From positions 124,001 through 188,000 of the forward strand of contig JACKOH010000003.1 of the NCBI GenBank assembly GCA_024234395.1: a stretch of DNA of 64,000 nucleotides, written 5' to 3'. Shown piece after piece: positions 53,049-62,968 of the stretch (the stretch's first letter is position 1; each line of letters opens with the position of its first letter). Origin of the DNA: Pseudomonadales bacterium. GTDB taxonomy: Bacteria > Pseudomonadota > Gammaproteobacteria > Pseudomonadales > Pseudohongiellaceae. The notes below the pieces were generated by a model. It ran no database searches and was not told the origin of the DNA. It saw only the letters and a list, made by a program, of their open reading frames with translations. Position numbers and translations under genes: made by a program.

Positions 53049-54794
53049 GTGGTAAGCCTCTCCATTTCCTCTTTTCAGGTGGCCAAAGTGATCCGTGGTG
53101 GCAGTATTATCAGCCTGGCCTGCTTCCTGAGTGGCTTGCTGATCTCACAGACGGCACTGGCCCAGGCTGCCTCCCGACTGGATGAGAATTGTGAAATCGT
53201 TAATACACCGGCTGACTCCGGATTCGATTTCACTGAAGCCATCTCCCGCTGGGGCACGCGGGATTCCTTCGACATCGATAACGGGCACTATCATGTACGC
53301 AGTATCGTCACCAATCAACTGCCGATCTTCGATGAAACCAACCCCGATGAAAACATTTCCCTGTATCGCTGGGTAAATCGTATCCACCTCGACACCAAGC
53401 CGGGTGTCATTCGCAATCAGCTGCTGTTCGAACCCGGAGAGGAAGTGGATTCGCAGATGTTGTCGGAAAGCGAGCGTCTGTTACGCAATCAGAAATACGT
53501 GGCAGAATCGAAGCTGCGGGTGCTGCGCAAATGTGGTGATACAGTCGATCTGGAAGCGGTGACCCGCGAAGTCTGGACCATGACGCCCGATATCTCTTTT
53601 CATACCTCCGGCGGCGACACCAATTTTCAACTCGGCGTTCGCGATACCAATTTTCTGGGTACCGGCCAGAGAGTGAATGTCAGCTATACCAACGATCCGG
53701 AGCGCACCTCATACGGCATTTTCTTCGAGCATCCTGACTTTCGTGCCCGTCGTCGGGTTCTCAAACTGGCCGCCGCTGACAATTCCGACGGTTCCGTCCT
53801 GCAGCTACAGTATGCACAGCCGTTCTTTTCCCTGGATAGCCGCCACGCCTGGGATCTCAATCTGGACAAGACCGATGAGGTGCTGACCCAGTACCGTTGG
53901 GGAGACAGGATTACCGAGGTGGATCACAGCAAGGAAATCGCCGAGTTTTCCTGGGGGTTCTCGCCGGGCCTGCAGGACCAGGTGACGCAGCGTTACTCAT
54001 TCGGATTCCGGCATGAGAATCATCGTTACGGGCCCGGAATCGAACGTCCCTCCCCGGCACTGCTGCCTGCGGATATCTCTTTGAATTACCCGTTTGTGCA
54101 GTACGAAAGAGTGGAAGACAACTATGCTGTCGGATATAACATCAGCCAGATTTACCGGACCGAAGACCTGCATATCGGCAGCTGGCTGACTACCTCACTG
54201 GGGTACAGCCCCGGCGGCGACGGTCAATTGATCTTTTCAGGCCTGTATCGCGACACTCTGCTGTTCCGCCCCAAAATGCTGTTGCAGTGGCATGCCGACT
54301 GGTATGGACGGCTGAATCAGCGCAGCGGAGACTGGGAGGATACCGTCGCCAGCGTGGCGCTGGATTTCCATCGCGGCCAGACTGAGAATCGAACCCTCTA
54401 CATGGGGCTTGCCGCAACTCATGCGATAAATCTGAACGCCAGCCAGCAGGTATTCCTGGGCGGAAGTACTGGCCTGCGAGGCTACGATTCCCATTACCTC
54501 AACGGAGATTCGGCAGTACGCTTTTCCATCGAGGAGCGGCTGTTTACACGTTACCATCTGTTTCAGCTGCTGCGTGTAGGGGTCGCCGGTTTTTATGATG
54601 TGGGGCGCGTGTTCGGCAGCACCGAGCCCAATGGCAATGACCTGTATCAGAATGTCGGCTTCGGGCTGCGACTTTCACCCAGCAAATCGGACAAGGGCAA
54701 AGTGATACATGTGGATATCGCATACCCCCTGAACAATCACCTGCCGGGCGGCAGAACGCCACAGCTGGTGCTGGAGGCCAGAGAGAGCTTCTGA
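53049..54794 (+). CDS. outer-membrane BamA/TamA-superfamily protein
   Basis: 581 residues with a signal peptide (IISLACFLSGLLISQTALAQ). One POTRA-like domain (NRIHLDTKPGVIRNQLLFEPGEEVDSQMLSESERLLRNQKYVAESKLRVL, about residues 110-160) leads into a 16-strand-type barrel. The barrel holds GGSTGLRGYDSHYLNGDSAVRFSIEERLF, the loop that corresponds to the RGF motif of BamA proteins, and ends in a terminal Phe (ARESF), the usual signal for outer-membrane insertion. With only one POTRA domain it is not BamA itself; a surface-antigen-type protein or a TamA-like assembly factor is more likely. The start is a GTG; later GTG codons are possible. Confidence 0.82.
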   Translation: MVSLSISSFQVAKVIRGGSIISLACFLSGLLISQTALAQAASRLDENCEIVNTPADSGFDFTEAISRWGTRDSFDIDNGHYHVRSIVTNQLPIFDETNPDENISLYRWVNRIHLDTKPGVIRNQLLFEPGEEVDSQMLSESERLLRNQKYVAESKLRVLRKCGDTVDLEAVTREVWTMTPDISFHTSGGDTNFQLGVRDTNFLGTGQRVNVSYTNDPERTSYGIFFEHPDFRARRRVLKLAAADNSDGSVLQLQYAQPFFSLDSRHAWDLNLDKTDEVLTQYRWGDRITEVDHSKEIAEFSWGFSPGLQDQVTQRYSFGFRHENHRYGPGIERPSPALLPADISLNYPFVQYERVEDNYAVGYNISQIYRTEDLHIGSWLTTSLGYSPGGDGQLIFSGLYRDTLLFRPKMLLQWHADWYGRLNQRSGDWEDTVASVALDFHRGQTENRTLYMGLAATHAINLNASQQVFLGGSTGLRGYDSHYLNGDSAVRFSIEERLFTRYHLFQLLRVGVAGFYDVGRVFGSTEPNGNDLYQNVGFGLRLSPSKSDKGKVIHVDIAYPLNNHLPGGRTPQLVLEARESF

Positions 54795-55056
54795 CGACAC
54801 AGCCAGACCCGCCACAGCAGAGCCCTTATTTTAGTCGATACTGTGCGTTGCGCCCGCCGCGCAAAATTTATTACTGCCTTCCATCCTGCCATCTGACTTA
54901 CGGTTTCCCACAACTCCTGAATAGCGGCTGAAACAGACATTGTCAGCTCCGAAAGTGGCTCGCGACAGCTTTTCCTTATACTGCGGCGTGGTAAACTCAG
55001 TCATTGTCTGACCGGTTGCTTGCCTGCAGCCCGACCACATTCCGGTGATCCTTCTC

Positions 55057-56958
55057 ATGAACAAGCTGCTGGGAGAACTGCGACGCCGCAATGTATTCCG
55101 GGTGGCCACCACGTACCTTGTCATAGGGTGGCTCATCGTGCAGGTGGTTGACACGCTGAGCCGGCCGCTCGGTTTACCGGATTGGATTCTTACCCTCGTT
55201 TTTATCATTCTTGCCACGGGTTTTCCCGTGGTCGTGGTTTCTTCCTGGACATTCGACCTGACTGACAATGGCGTTGAACATACCGATCTCGCTGATCCGG
55301 ATCAGCAACCAGCCGTCAGTTCAGCTTCCGGATTGAATATTGTGCTGATCAGCGCACTCGCCATCGCACTCGGTTACTTTATCTGGGAAAGCCGCTTCAG
55401 CAGTCCGCTTACCATGGTGGATACCCAGGCTAATACTTCACAAACCCCGGATCCTGCCGCTTTCCGGTTAATCACGGACAAATCTATCGCCGTCCTGCCA
55501 TTCGACGATTTCAGTCCGGACGCTGATCAGGGTTGGTTCGTCAATGGCCTGAGTGAGGAAATAGTCAACGCTCTGGTCAGAACAGCGGACCTGAAGGTCG
55601 CCTCCCGAACCTCCAGCTTCGCCTTCAGGCGGTCTGATCGGGATGCGTCCGAGATTGCCTCACTCCTGGGCGTGGCGCACATCCTGGAAGGTCAGGTGAG
55701 ACGGTTTGAGGGTCGCCTCAGGGTAACGGCCCAACTCATCCGGGCCAGTGACGGAATTCATCTGTGGTCCGACACTTACGACCGCAGTACCGAAGATGCC
55801 ATAGCTATCCAGGAAGACTTGGCTATCAATATCTCAAAGGCGCTGCAGACTGCCATGGACCCGCAGGCCCTGGCTGCTATGCAGGGCGTGGGCACCCGTT
55901 CCATTGCGGCCTACAATGCCTACCTGCAAGGACTTTCTTATGAACCACGCTGCGTGACCGATTACCCCGACGAGTGTCTCGCCTCCTATGTAGAAGCCAT
56001 CCGACTGGACCCACTGTTCGCAGAGGCCCGCTTCCGGCTGGCCACATACTGGTCCAATTACCTTGACGTGACCCTGATCCGGCCGGATCCGGGCCTGAGC
56101 TATGAACACATCCTGTCCCGTTTCCAGGAACAGGTCAGCGAAGCCATCCGATATTCGTCCAACCCGGTGGATGCGCTGAAGTACCGGGCGCTGCAGGCAC
56201 AAGTGGATTTGCGGTTGCGCGACTTCCACGACCTAGTCATTCAGTATCTGGAACAGCGTCCCAATGACAGGGAAATGCTCAGCACGCTTATCCGGCTGGA
56301 GCTGGATCTGCAGTATCCCAGGGAGGCCGTTGAACAGATTGAAAAATTCCTTACCCTGATGGGTCCGGACAACAGCCGTCTTCCGCTGCTGATCATCAGC
56401 AGTTACCGGGCCGCTGATTTCGATCTGGCCACCGAATTATCTTTACGTGCCATGCGGGAACGGCCCACCGACAGGCTTTTCCTGTACCAGGCTCAGCGAG
56501 CCCTGCTGTGGTCAGGTGAGTTGGCACAGGCAGCTGAAGCGGCACGACTTTATCGTATCAGTCCAACCAGTCCAGTCCCGTTGCTTGCCGAAGCCTACAG
56601 GGACCTGCTGGTCGATATTCGCCAGGCCTGTGCAGAGAATCGCACTGACGATGCCAATCGGTTGTTTGAGACTCTCGCACCAAAGAGTGACCAGGAACCC
56701 GGCTATGACCGGACGTTGCACTGGCTGACACTCAAGACCCTTGGTCGCGATGAAGACGCCGAATTGCTCCTGCAGATTTACAATAACTCCGGTTCGATTC
56801 TGCCGTTATATTCGTTTATCAACTACCCGCAATTCGATCCAGGCCCATTTCCTTTCCTGATGCAGATTATCGATCGCGAAGCGATCATAAAGGAAGTCAC
56901 TCCCGTACCGTTTGCCTGTGTCAATCCGGCCAACGACCGGGACATTGATCCCCGCTGA
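55057..56958 (+). CDS. membrane protein with TolB-like domain and TPR repeats
   Basis: About 633 residues. It begins MNKLLGELRRRNVFRVATTYLVIGWLIVQVVD, the common start of a large family in which one or two membrane spans precede a TolB-like domain (DKSIAVLPFDDFSPDADQGWFVNGLSEEIVNALVRTADLKVASRTSSFAFR, about residues 145-250) and TPR-type helical repeats at the C-terminus. Some members carry a winged-helix or adenylate cyclase domain before the span, which is absent here. The role is unknown; protein-protein interaction is implied by the repeats. I start at 55057, since the GTG four codons earlier has no advantage. The MFS transporter gene follows after nine bases. Confidence 0.82.
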   Translation: MNKLLGELRRRNVFRVATTYLVIGWLIVQVVDTLSRPLGLPDWILTLVFIILATGFPVVVVSSWTFDLTDNGVEHTDLADPDQQPAVSSASGLNIVLISALAIALGYFIWESRFSSPLTMVDTQANTSQTPDPAAFRLITDKSIAVLPFDDFSPDADQGWFVNGLSEEIVNALVRTADLKVASRTSSFAFRRSDRDASEIASLLGVAHILEGQVRRFEGRLRVTAQLIRASDGIHLWSDTYDRSTEDAIAIQEDLAINISKALQTAMDPQALAAMQGVGTRSIAAYNAYLQGLSYEPRCVTDYPDECLASYVEAIRLDPLFAEARFRLATYWSNYLDVTLIRPDPGLSYEHILSRFQEQVSEAIRYSSNPVDALKYRALQAQVDLRLRDFHDLVIQYLEQRPNDREMLSTLIRLELDLQYPREAVEQIEKFLTLMGPDNSRLPLLIISSYRAADFDLATELSLRAMRERPTDRLFLYQAQRALLWSGELAQAAEAARLYRISPTSPVPLLAEAYRDLLVDIRQACAENRTDDANRLFETLAPKSDQEPGYDRTLHWLTLKTLGRDEDAELLLQIYNNSGSILPLYSFINYPQFDPGPFPFLMQIIDREAIIKEVTPVPFACVNPANDRDIDPR

Positions 56959-56967
56959 GTTCTACCG

Positions 56968-58143
56968 ATGTTTCAGTTTTTACCCCGCACAGTCATCATC
57001 CTGGGCCTTGTTTCCTTTCTGAACGATACCGCCAGCGAGATGATCACCCCGTTGTTACCGATATTTCTCACCGCCAGTCTGGGCGCTGGCCCTGCCGTCG
57101 TCGGTTTGGTGGAGGGAGTCGCTGAAGCAACCGCCAGCCTGCTGAAACTGGTATCTGGCCGCCTCGCGGACCGTGGTTGGAATGCCAAGCGCCTGGTGCT
57201 GGGTGGCTATGGCCTTTCCAACAGTGCCCGTCCACTGATTGGCTTGGCGTTCGGCTGGGTCTGGGTATTGCTGCTGCGTTTTCTGGATCGTGTAGGTAAG
57301 GGACTGCGCACTTCGCCAAGGGATGCATTGATTTCGGCCAGTACCTCGAGCGGGATCAGAGGGCGGGCCTTCGGCTTTCACCGGGCCCTGGATCATACCG
57401 GCGCCGTGGTCGGCCCCTTATTGGCGTTTGGGATGCTGAGCCTGGGAATCGAGTTGGAAAAGGTATTTCTGTTGTCCGTGATTCCCGGCCTGCTGGTCAT
57501 GCTGTTGATCGGCTATGGATTACCTGACAGATTAACAGTTGTCACAACAACCGAACCTCCTGCAAAACTATCCTGGCTCGGACTGGACAGCCAGCTTCGG
57601 GCACTGATCATTGCGGCAGGCGGACTGGCACTGGCTACTACGCCTGAGGTGTTCCTGGTCTTGTGGGCCCAATCTCACGGGCTCAAACTCGTCTGGGTCC
57701 CGTTGCTGTGGTCAGCTGCCAGCGCGATAAAAATGCTGGTGGCGATACCAGGCGGTTACCTGTCCGATCACCTGGGTCGATTGCCGGTTCTTTTGATCGG
57801 ATGGGGTGCGAGATTTGTCCTGCTCGTGGCTCTTGCCTTCAGCCCGGACAACATCGGTTTAATCTGGCTTCTGTTTCTGGCCTATGCCGGCAGCCTGGCA
57901 CTGACCGAAGGTGCCGAACGTGCCCTGGTGGGAGATTTCGCACCAGCCGGGCAGAAAGCGACCGCCTATGGGCTGTACCATATGGTCAGTGGCCTGCTAC
58001 TGTTGCCAGGCGCGATCCTGTTCGGAACCTTGTGGGAATGGCTCGGTGAAGCGATTGCTTTTCTTACTGCCGCCGGGCTAACAGTCATTTCGATTGCCCT
58101 GTTGTTGCTGGTTGTTTCCAGACACAGTCCAAAAGTTCATTAG
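56968..58143 (+). CDS. major facilitator superfamily transporter
   Basis: 391 residues with about 12 spans. The first helix has LVSFLNDTASEMITPLLPIFLTASLGAGPAVVG, typical of a subgroup of drug/metabolite exporters, and the loop after helix 2 has SGRLADRGWNAKRLVLGGYG, the family motif A type. Loop 4-5 carries FLDRVGKGLRTSPRDALISAST. The substrate is unknown. It follows the TolB/TPR gene by nine bases and so probably shares its transcript. The sulfotransferase gene comes 152 bases later. Confidence 0.87.
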   Translation: MFQFLPRTVIILGLVSFLNDTASEMITPLLPIFLTASLGAGPAVVGLVEGVAEATASLLKLVSGRLADRGWNAKRLVLGGYGLSNSARPLIGLAFGWVWVLLLRFLDRVGKGLRTSPRDALISASTSSGIRGRAFGFHRALDHTGAVVGPLLAFGMLSLGIELEKVFLLSVIPGLLVMLLIGYGLPDRLTVVTTTEPPAKLSWLGLDSQLRALIIAAGGLALATTPEVFLVLWAQSHGLKLVWVPLLWSAASAIKMLVAIPGGYLSDHLGRLPVLLIGWGARFVLLVALAFSPDNIGLIWLLFLAYAGSLALTEGAERALVGDFAPAGQKATAYGLYHMVSGLLLLPGAILFGTLWEWLGEAIAFLTAAGLTVISIALLLLVVSRHSPKVH

Positions 58144-58295
58144 ACACCGACAGATCATGACAAACTGTCCTGTTCGACCTGTTATCAACTGTCTCCGGAC
58201 CTTTGCATCGGGTATCACCGGCTTGAAGTTACTGGCTATCCCGTGCAGACTTTCTTACAGACCCCGCCCCGACCGCGCTTTTTGAGGACAGTTTA

Positions 58296-59207
58296 ATGGA
58301 CAATCCGAAAACCCATGGCCCACCCTGGATACGTCCCGACATTCAGCAACAGATTGACTGGCGTGATCGGGATATCGTGATTTCCGTACCGCCCAAAAGC
58401 GGTACTACCTGGACCATGAATATCGTCTACCAGTTGCTGCAGGGTGGCAAGCGGGATTTCCAAGACATCTATGCAGAGGTCCCTTGGATCGAATTTCTTG
58501 CCCACCCTGAACAAACGGTACAGGACATTCTGGACCGGGTCGAGGCCATGCCGGTTGGAATTCCGCGCGCCTTCAAAACCCACTCGGCACCGCCCGGAAT
58601 TCCTTACTTGCAACCGACGTCTGACCGTAACGTCCGCTACCTTGTAATCGCCAGGAACCCGGAAGAAGCCATGGTGTCCTTCAAACCGTTTATCGAGAAA
58701 CATACCGATGAGTGGTTTGAGCTTTGGCAGGTGCCAAAACAGGCTATGACGCGTCAGACCTTCCCCGGGTTTTATCGTGAAGTGCTGGACGGCGCCATGG
58801 GCATGCAGGGGATGTTTTTTCAATTCATTTCCGCCTGGTGGCCTTTACGCCATGCCCCCAATGTTCTGCTGTTGCATTACACCGAAATGAAAAAAGACCA
58901 TGGCGGATCGTTGCGCAGAATCGCGGAGTTTCTTGAGCTGGAGCCGAGCGCAGACCAGTGGCCGGTGATCGAGGAGCTGACCGGTTTCAATTGGATGAAG
59001 CAAAACACTGAAAAATTTGAAATGTCAGCCCTGCCCGGTGTTCCGATTCTGCAGCGAGGTGCCATGATCAGAAAAGGTCAGGCCGGTTCGGCCCGGGAGG
59101 ATGGTATGACATCGGAAATTGCGGCGCATATTCGAGCAATAGGAGAACAGCTCTGTACCGATCAGTATGCTCTGAACTGGTTGTATGAAGGTGGTGACTA
59201 CAGCTGA
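58296..59207 (+). CDS. PAPS-dependent sulfotransferase
   Basis: 303 residues, cytoplasmic. VISVPPKSGTTWTMNIVYQLL is the 5'-phosphosulfate-binding loop with Lys, Ser and Thr. RNVRYLVIARNPEEAMVSF is the 3'-phosphate region with Arg and Ser. GFYREVLDGAMGMQGMFFQFISAWWPLRHAPNVLLLHYTEMKKD contains the acidic and Tyr residues of the core. The enzyme would transfer sulfate from PAPS to a hydroxyl or amine on a small molecule or glycan; the acceptor is not apparent. Soluble sulfotransferases of this size are uncommon in typical gammaproteobacteria and may reflect a marine lifestyle. Confidence 0.9.
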   Translation: MDNPKTHGPPWIRPDIQQQIDWRDRDIVISVPPKSGTTWTMNIVYQLLQGGKRDFQDIYAEVPWIEFLAHPEQTVQDILDRVEAMPVGIPRAFKTHSAPPGIPYLQPTSDRNVRYLVIARNPEEAMVSFKPFIEKHTDEWFELWQVPKQAMTRQTFPGFYREVLDGAMGMQGMFFQFISAWWPLRHAPNVLLLHYTEMKKDHGGSLRRIAEFLELEPSADQWPVIEELTGFNWMKQNTEKFEMSALPGVPILQRGAMIRKGQAGSAREDGMTSEIAAHIRAIGEQLCTDQYALNWLYEGGDYS

Positions 59208-59321
59208 GATCGACATCCAGGTGAGGTCAGTATTTTGCTTACTGTGTTGCGGCATGAGTGACAACCTGTCAATCATTCATCTCGACAGCTTTTCATCCTG
59301 GCAACAATCCGGAATCCATTA

Positions 59322-59798
59322 TCAACGGCTCTGCAATTGAATAACAAAATAGACCACCACGGTCACTAGCAGTGCCACGGCGGCAAGCACAATCAGTGCC
59401 TTCATCAGTAGCCTTACAGGTTTTCTGAAAACCACGGCCACCACTGCCGGCACCGCAACGGCCGGGACGTGGTACCAGCCTGGCGCCGATTCCGTCACTA
59501 TATCCAGCGTACGGGCCGGATCAGCGTAAGGATTGTCGATTGGCGCAGACAATCCGAACAGCGGAGCCAGCAGTAGCATCCCGACATAGCCAAAGAAGGT
59601 GAAAGTCACGAGACTGAAGAACGGATGCGCGAACAGGCCGACGAGCATTGCCATCAGGCCGTCACCGAACTCTCTGCCAGCGTCTGCCGACTGTTTCAGA
59701 TTGGCCTGGTTGTGCGCCAGTTGTTTGGCACGATCGTTACAGATCGGGCAGCTGGCTGAGCTGTAGGTGGCACTGTACCCGCATTTCAAACAAGGCAT
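59322..59798 (-). CDS. zinc-ribbon membrane protein, unknown function
   Basis: 158 residues. The N-terminus has a zinc-ribbon with two Cys pairs (MPCLKCGYSATYSSASCPIC). It is followed by a helical stretch (AKQLAHNQANLKQSADAGREFG) and then three hydrophobic segments (FFSLVTFTFFGYVGMLLLAPLFGL, VPAVAVPAVVAVVF and LLMKALIVLAAVALLVTVVVYFVIQL). Zinc-ribbon plus membrane-span proteins of this size are common and have no assigned function. It is convergent with the sulfotransferase gene and stands alone. Confidence 0.7.
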   Translation of the reverse strand: MPCLKCGYSATYSSASCPICNDRAKQLAHNQANLKQSADAGREFGDGLMAMLVGLFAHPFFSLVTFTFFGYVGMLLLAPLFGLSAPIDNPYADPARTLDIVTESAPGWYHVPAVAVPAVVAVVFRKPVRLLMKALIVLAAVALLVTVVVYFVIQLQSR

Positions 59799-59872
59799 CG
59801 GATATCTCCTGGGTCCTGGAACCGGAGGGAATGAGAACGCCCGATCAATAGATTGAACCAGTTCCGGTGAGT

Positions 59873-60919
59873 CTAACGGCTCTCTAATTGAGCCTGAACC
59901 TCAGCGGTTCTGGCACCGGCAAGAATCCCCCGCATGGCATAGTTGCCTTCATGACAGGCGTATTCGTAGACCGGCCCCTCGGTGGCGTGATAACTGAGCT
60001 CCGCGGTCCAGGGCTGGCTGTACAGATTGCCATCCTCGACCGTAAAGCTGTAGACGATCTCAGTATCCGAGTACCGCTGGAAGCGTTCGATAAAGTGGCC
60101 TTCCGGAGTAATGCGGATAGAACTTTCGGCCATCTGTTCCGGTTTGACATTTACTGTTTCAACCACCAGCACGTCGCCTTCCCACCAGCCGCGGGAATCT
60201 CCCAGCCACTGCTGAAGCACCAGAGGTCGCCGGTGATTTCTCGCTTCTTCGGCGGAACCGTAGAGTGGAATAATTCGAGCGTCATGCACCATTTCGGTCA
60301 GGATCACGAAGTAGTCATCGGTCAGTACAAACTCGTAAGTACTGTTATACAGCGTGCCCATCATGCCTGGCCCGGCCGTGTTGCCGAACCCAATCAGGCA
60401 ACGCTCTGCCAGGGGCATGGCTTCCGGGCCTTCATTGCCCCCGTTGCCAGTCACATACCGCAATCCGAACGAGCGTGAACCCAGGGATACCCGTGGTGTC
60501 TCCAGTCGCGGCACGCGGCCGTTCTCCGGATCAATGATCAGGGAACTTCGCAATTCCCCGCGCACCATCGCCAGTGACGAACCCGGATCCGTCCAGAAAC
60601 TGTTATATCCGCGCAGCCCAAAATCAAAACTTCCCGCCGGCGGCAATCCGGTTTCCGGATCGACAGCAGCACCCTGCTCAACCTGCTCGGCTGACAGCCC
60701 GGGTACGGTTGATGTATTGGCAATAATGACCCGGGCCTCTTCGGGCGTGACCACCAGTTTCTCAACACCACGAGGGCGGGTCAGCCCGGTTAAAGACTGA
60801 TTGGTCCAGGTTCCGCTAAAATCCGGATGATTTTTTTGGGCCAGCGCAATATTACTCGACAGAACTAGGCACGCCCCGAGGCCAAGGGATCTGACCAATT
60901 GAGAATAAGAAGACATCAT
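59873..60919 (-). CDS. exported protein of unknown function, paralogue of the lipoprotein at 5362
   Basis: About 348 residues with a Sec signal peptide (SLGLGACLVLSSNIALAQ). The mature start KNHPDFSGTWTNQSL and the block SRGWWEGDVLVVETVNVKPEQM, then IRITPEGHFIERFQRYSDTEIVYSFTVEDGNLYSQPWTAELSYH, follow the same order as the protein at 5362, which supports a shared fold. The ending YEYACHEGNYAMRGILAGAR has a single Cys. Two adjacent ATG codons begin the frame and AGGAG stands before them. No activity is known for this family. It is upstream of the exported peptidase gene on the same strand but is not close enough to be certain of an operon. Confidence 0.7.
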   Translation of the reverse strand: MMSSYSQLVRSLGLGACLVLSSNIALAQKNHPDFSGTWTNQSLTGLTRPRGVEKLVVTPEEARVIIANTSTVPGLSAEQVEQGAAVDPETGLPPAGSFDFGLRGYNSFWTDPGSSLAMVRGELRSSLIIDPENGRVPRLETPRVSLGSRSFGLRYVTGNGGNEGPEAMPLAERCLIGFGNTAGPGMMGTLYNSTYEFVLTDDYFVILTEMVHDARIIPLYGSAEEARNHRRPLVLQQWLGDSRGWWEGDVLVVETVNVKPEQMAESSIRITPEGHFIERFQRYSDTEIVYSFTVEDGNLYSQPWTAELSYHATEGPVYEYACHEGNYAMRGILAGARTAEVQAQLESR

Positions 60920-61059
60920 AATGGCTCTCCTGAGATCCGGGACCGGCACATCCCTGGACGGCCCTGCAATGTGGTTATTGCTCAACTTAGCCCCGCCGCT
61001 GGGGAAAGTAAAGGCTTGAAGGGAGAAACTGCGGCGAACTGGCGACTACCGACGCTGCA

Positions 61060-62790
61060 TTAAAGACCTGGCATCCGCCCCAGTGTTGCCATCGCTTCAG
61101 TCACGATCTGCAGATCCAGCAGAAACTGATCGATTCGCTTGAACTCATTGGCGTTATGCCCGGTGTACTTCTGGTCCGGCATCGCCAGGCCGAACTGCAC
61201 GCCATTGGGCAGATCATGGATTGAAGTGGCACCGGCCGAGGTACCGAATTTCCTCGGCATGTCCAGGGTCTCGGTAGCGATATCCAACAGCGCATTGACC
61301 CAGGCGCCTTGCGGATTGCGGTACATGGGATCGGCGGCACTCAGATCGAAATCCACTTCCACCCCGCTCGCAGCAGACCAGGCCAGCAGACTGGACTCGA
61401 TCTGTTGCAATAGTTCAGCCGGCTCTCTGCCGACCGGCAGGCGCAGATTGACGGCCAGGCGCAGGGTCTGCTCTCCATCTCCAATAAATGTGACTGCAGT
61501 GGTCAGGGGCCCCATGAACGCGTCACTGTAGGCGACGCCAAGGGTGTTGCCCAGATAATCCAGCCCCCAGTTGACCGAGGCATAGTGAGCAGCATCGGTT
61601 ATATGGTTGTGCTGAAACAGCTGTTGCAAGTCCATCTGGTGCAGAAAATCCAGCATTCTGGATACCGGATTGACACCGGATTGAGGCTCCGACGAATGCG
61701 CGGACACCCCTTGGACGGCCAGGATTACCCGGTCTGATTCCGCCCGCGCCTGTATCGAGAAATTGGCACCGTTACCTGCCCGGTACAGCTGCCCTGCCTC
61801 TTCCAGCGTGGCAGCGAGTTGTTGCGGGCGGGTGGAAAGAATGGTCGCGGTGGCCGCTGACGGGATCTGATTGGTCGCCAGTCCACCGGTAATGTGGATG
61901 ATCTCCGCACCCTCACCGGATCCTCGCCGGACCGGGAAGCTGGCCATCACGGTACCGAATCCTTTCTCGGCAATGACTACCGGGTAGGAGCCATCCAGGG
62001 CAATGTTATAGGCCGGTACCGGGTTGCTGTCGAAGTAATAAGGAATCGCCTCCCCGATGGTTTCCTCGGTGGTATCGACCAGCAACCGCAGAGTTCTCAG
62101 CAGATCCAGGTGCTGTTCCTGAATGACCCGCATCGCGTATAAAGACACCACGATTCCATTTTTGTCGTCTTCGGTTCCGCGGCCGTAAAGGCGATCGCCT
62201 ATACGGGTGACCTGCAACGGATCCAGCCGGGTTCCGTCCTCCAGAACCCAGAGTTCCGGATTGACTGGAACCACATCCGCATGGGCATGAAAGCCGACCA
62301 GTTCGTCGCCCTCGCCTGCCAGCGTGATCTCATAGACACGATCGTCGACGTTGCGGAACTTCAGGCCAAAATCAGTTGCCAGCGCGGACAGCACCGCAGC
62401 GAACCTGTGAAACTCGGGATTTTCATGCTGGGGAATGTTCTCGTCCTGGTAGGTGGGAATTGCGACCAGCTGCTGCAAGGTCTCCAGCGCTGCGTCTCCA
62501 TAGCGTAACCGGGTATAGATCCCCAGCAACCGGTACAGAAGATCCGACTGGGCATCGTTCAGATCCCGGTCACTGCGATAGGCGGATATGACGTTGGCGG
62601 TTTCGGCGGTGACAGCAGGCGATCCGTTCAACTGATCGAGGAATTGCTCAAATCCTGTCACCGGCCGCGATTCAAAGTAGCCGATGACCTGTTCAATCTG
62701 CTGCCGATCCAGATTGGCGGACGTCCACGGTGAAATCAGCAGAAGCAACAGTGAGACAAAAAAGGCAGAGTAGTGTCGAGTTGTAAACAT
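61060..62790 (-). CDS. exported M20-family dipeptidase-like metallopeptidase
   Basis: About 576 residues with a signal peptide (FFVSLLLLLISPWTSA). The M20 metal sites are LVGFHAHADVVPVNPE (first His and Asp), YGRGTEDDKNGIVVSLYAMRVI (bridging Asp) and LLVDTTEETIGEAIPYYF (catalytic Glu pair). A dimerisation lid follows, and PDQKYTGHNANEFKRIDQFL at the end holds the last His. Relatives include carnosinase- and PepV-type dipeptidases. A signal peptide is unusual for PepV types and points to action outside the cytoplasm. The start at 62790 is chosen because the signal peptide begins there; the frame is open upstream across the cytochrome gene, without coding sense. Confidence 0.88.
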   Translation of the reverse strand: MFTTRHYSAFFVSLLLLLISPWTSANLDRQQIEQVIGYFESRPVTGFEQFLDQLNGSPAVTAETANVISAYRSDRDLNDAQSDLLYRLLGIYTRLRYGDAALETLQQLVAIPTYQDENIPQHENPEFHRFAAVLSALATDFGLKFRNVDDRVYEITLAGEGDELVGFHAHADVVPVNPELWVLEDGTRLDPLQVTRIGDRLYGRGTEDDKNGIVVSLYAMRVIQEQHLDLLRTLRLLVDTTEETIGEAIPYYFDSNPVPAYNIALDGSYPVVIAEKGFGTVMASFPVRRGSGEGAEIIHITGGLATNQIPSAATATILSTRPQQLAATLEEAGQLYRAGNGANFSIQARAESDRVILAVQGVSAHSSEPQSGVNPVSRMLDFLHQMDLQQLFQHNHITDAAHYASVNWGLDYLGNTLGVAYSDAFMGPLTTAVTFIGDGEQTLRLAVNLRLPVGREPAELLQQIESSLLAWSAASGVEVDFDLSAADPMYRNPQGAWVNALLDIATETLDMPRKFGTSAGATSIHDLPNGVQFGLAMPDQKYTGHNANEFKRIDQFLLDLQIVTEAMATLGRMPGL

Positions 62791-62968
62791 GGCGTGAGGG
62801 AAGTGTCGTTGCGGTGGAACTGCGAAAAATTCAGTGTAGCTGCCCGCGGCGTCCCTGTCGACCGGCACCAGGTCGGAATTGCTCCCAACCGGGTCTGACA
62901 GGCTGACCGGAAACGCATACCGGACTAGCGATCCGGGTTTAAAACCGGACCGGGTTGAGCACCGGCAA

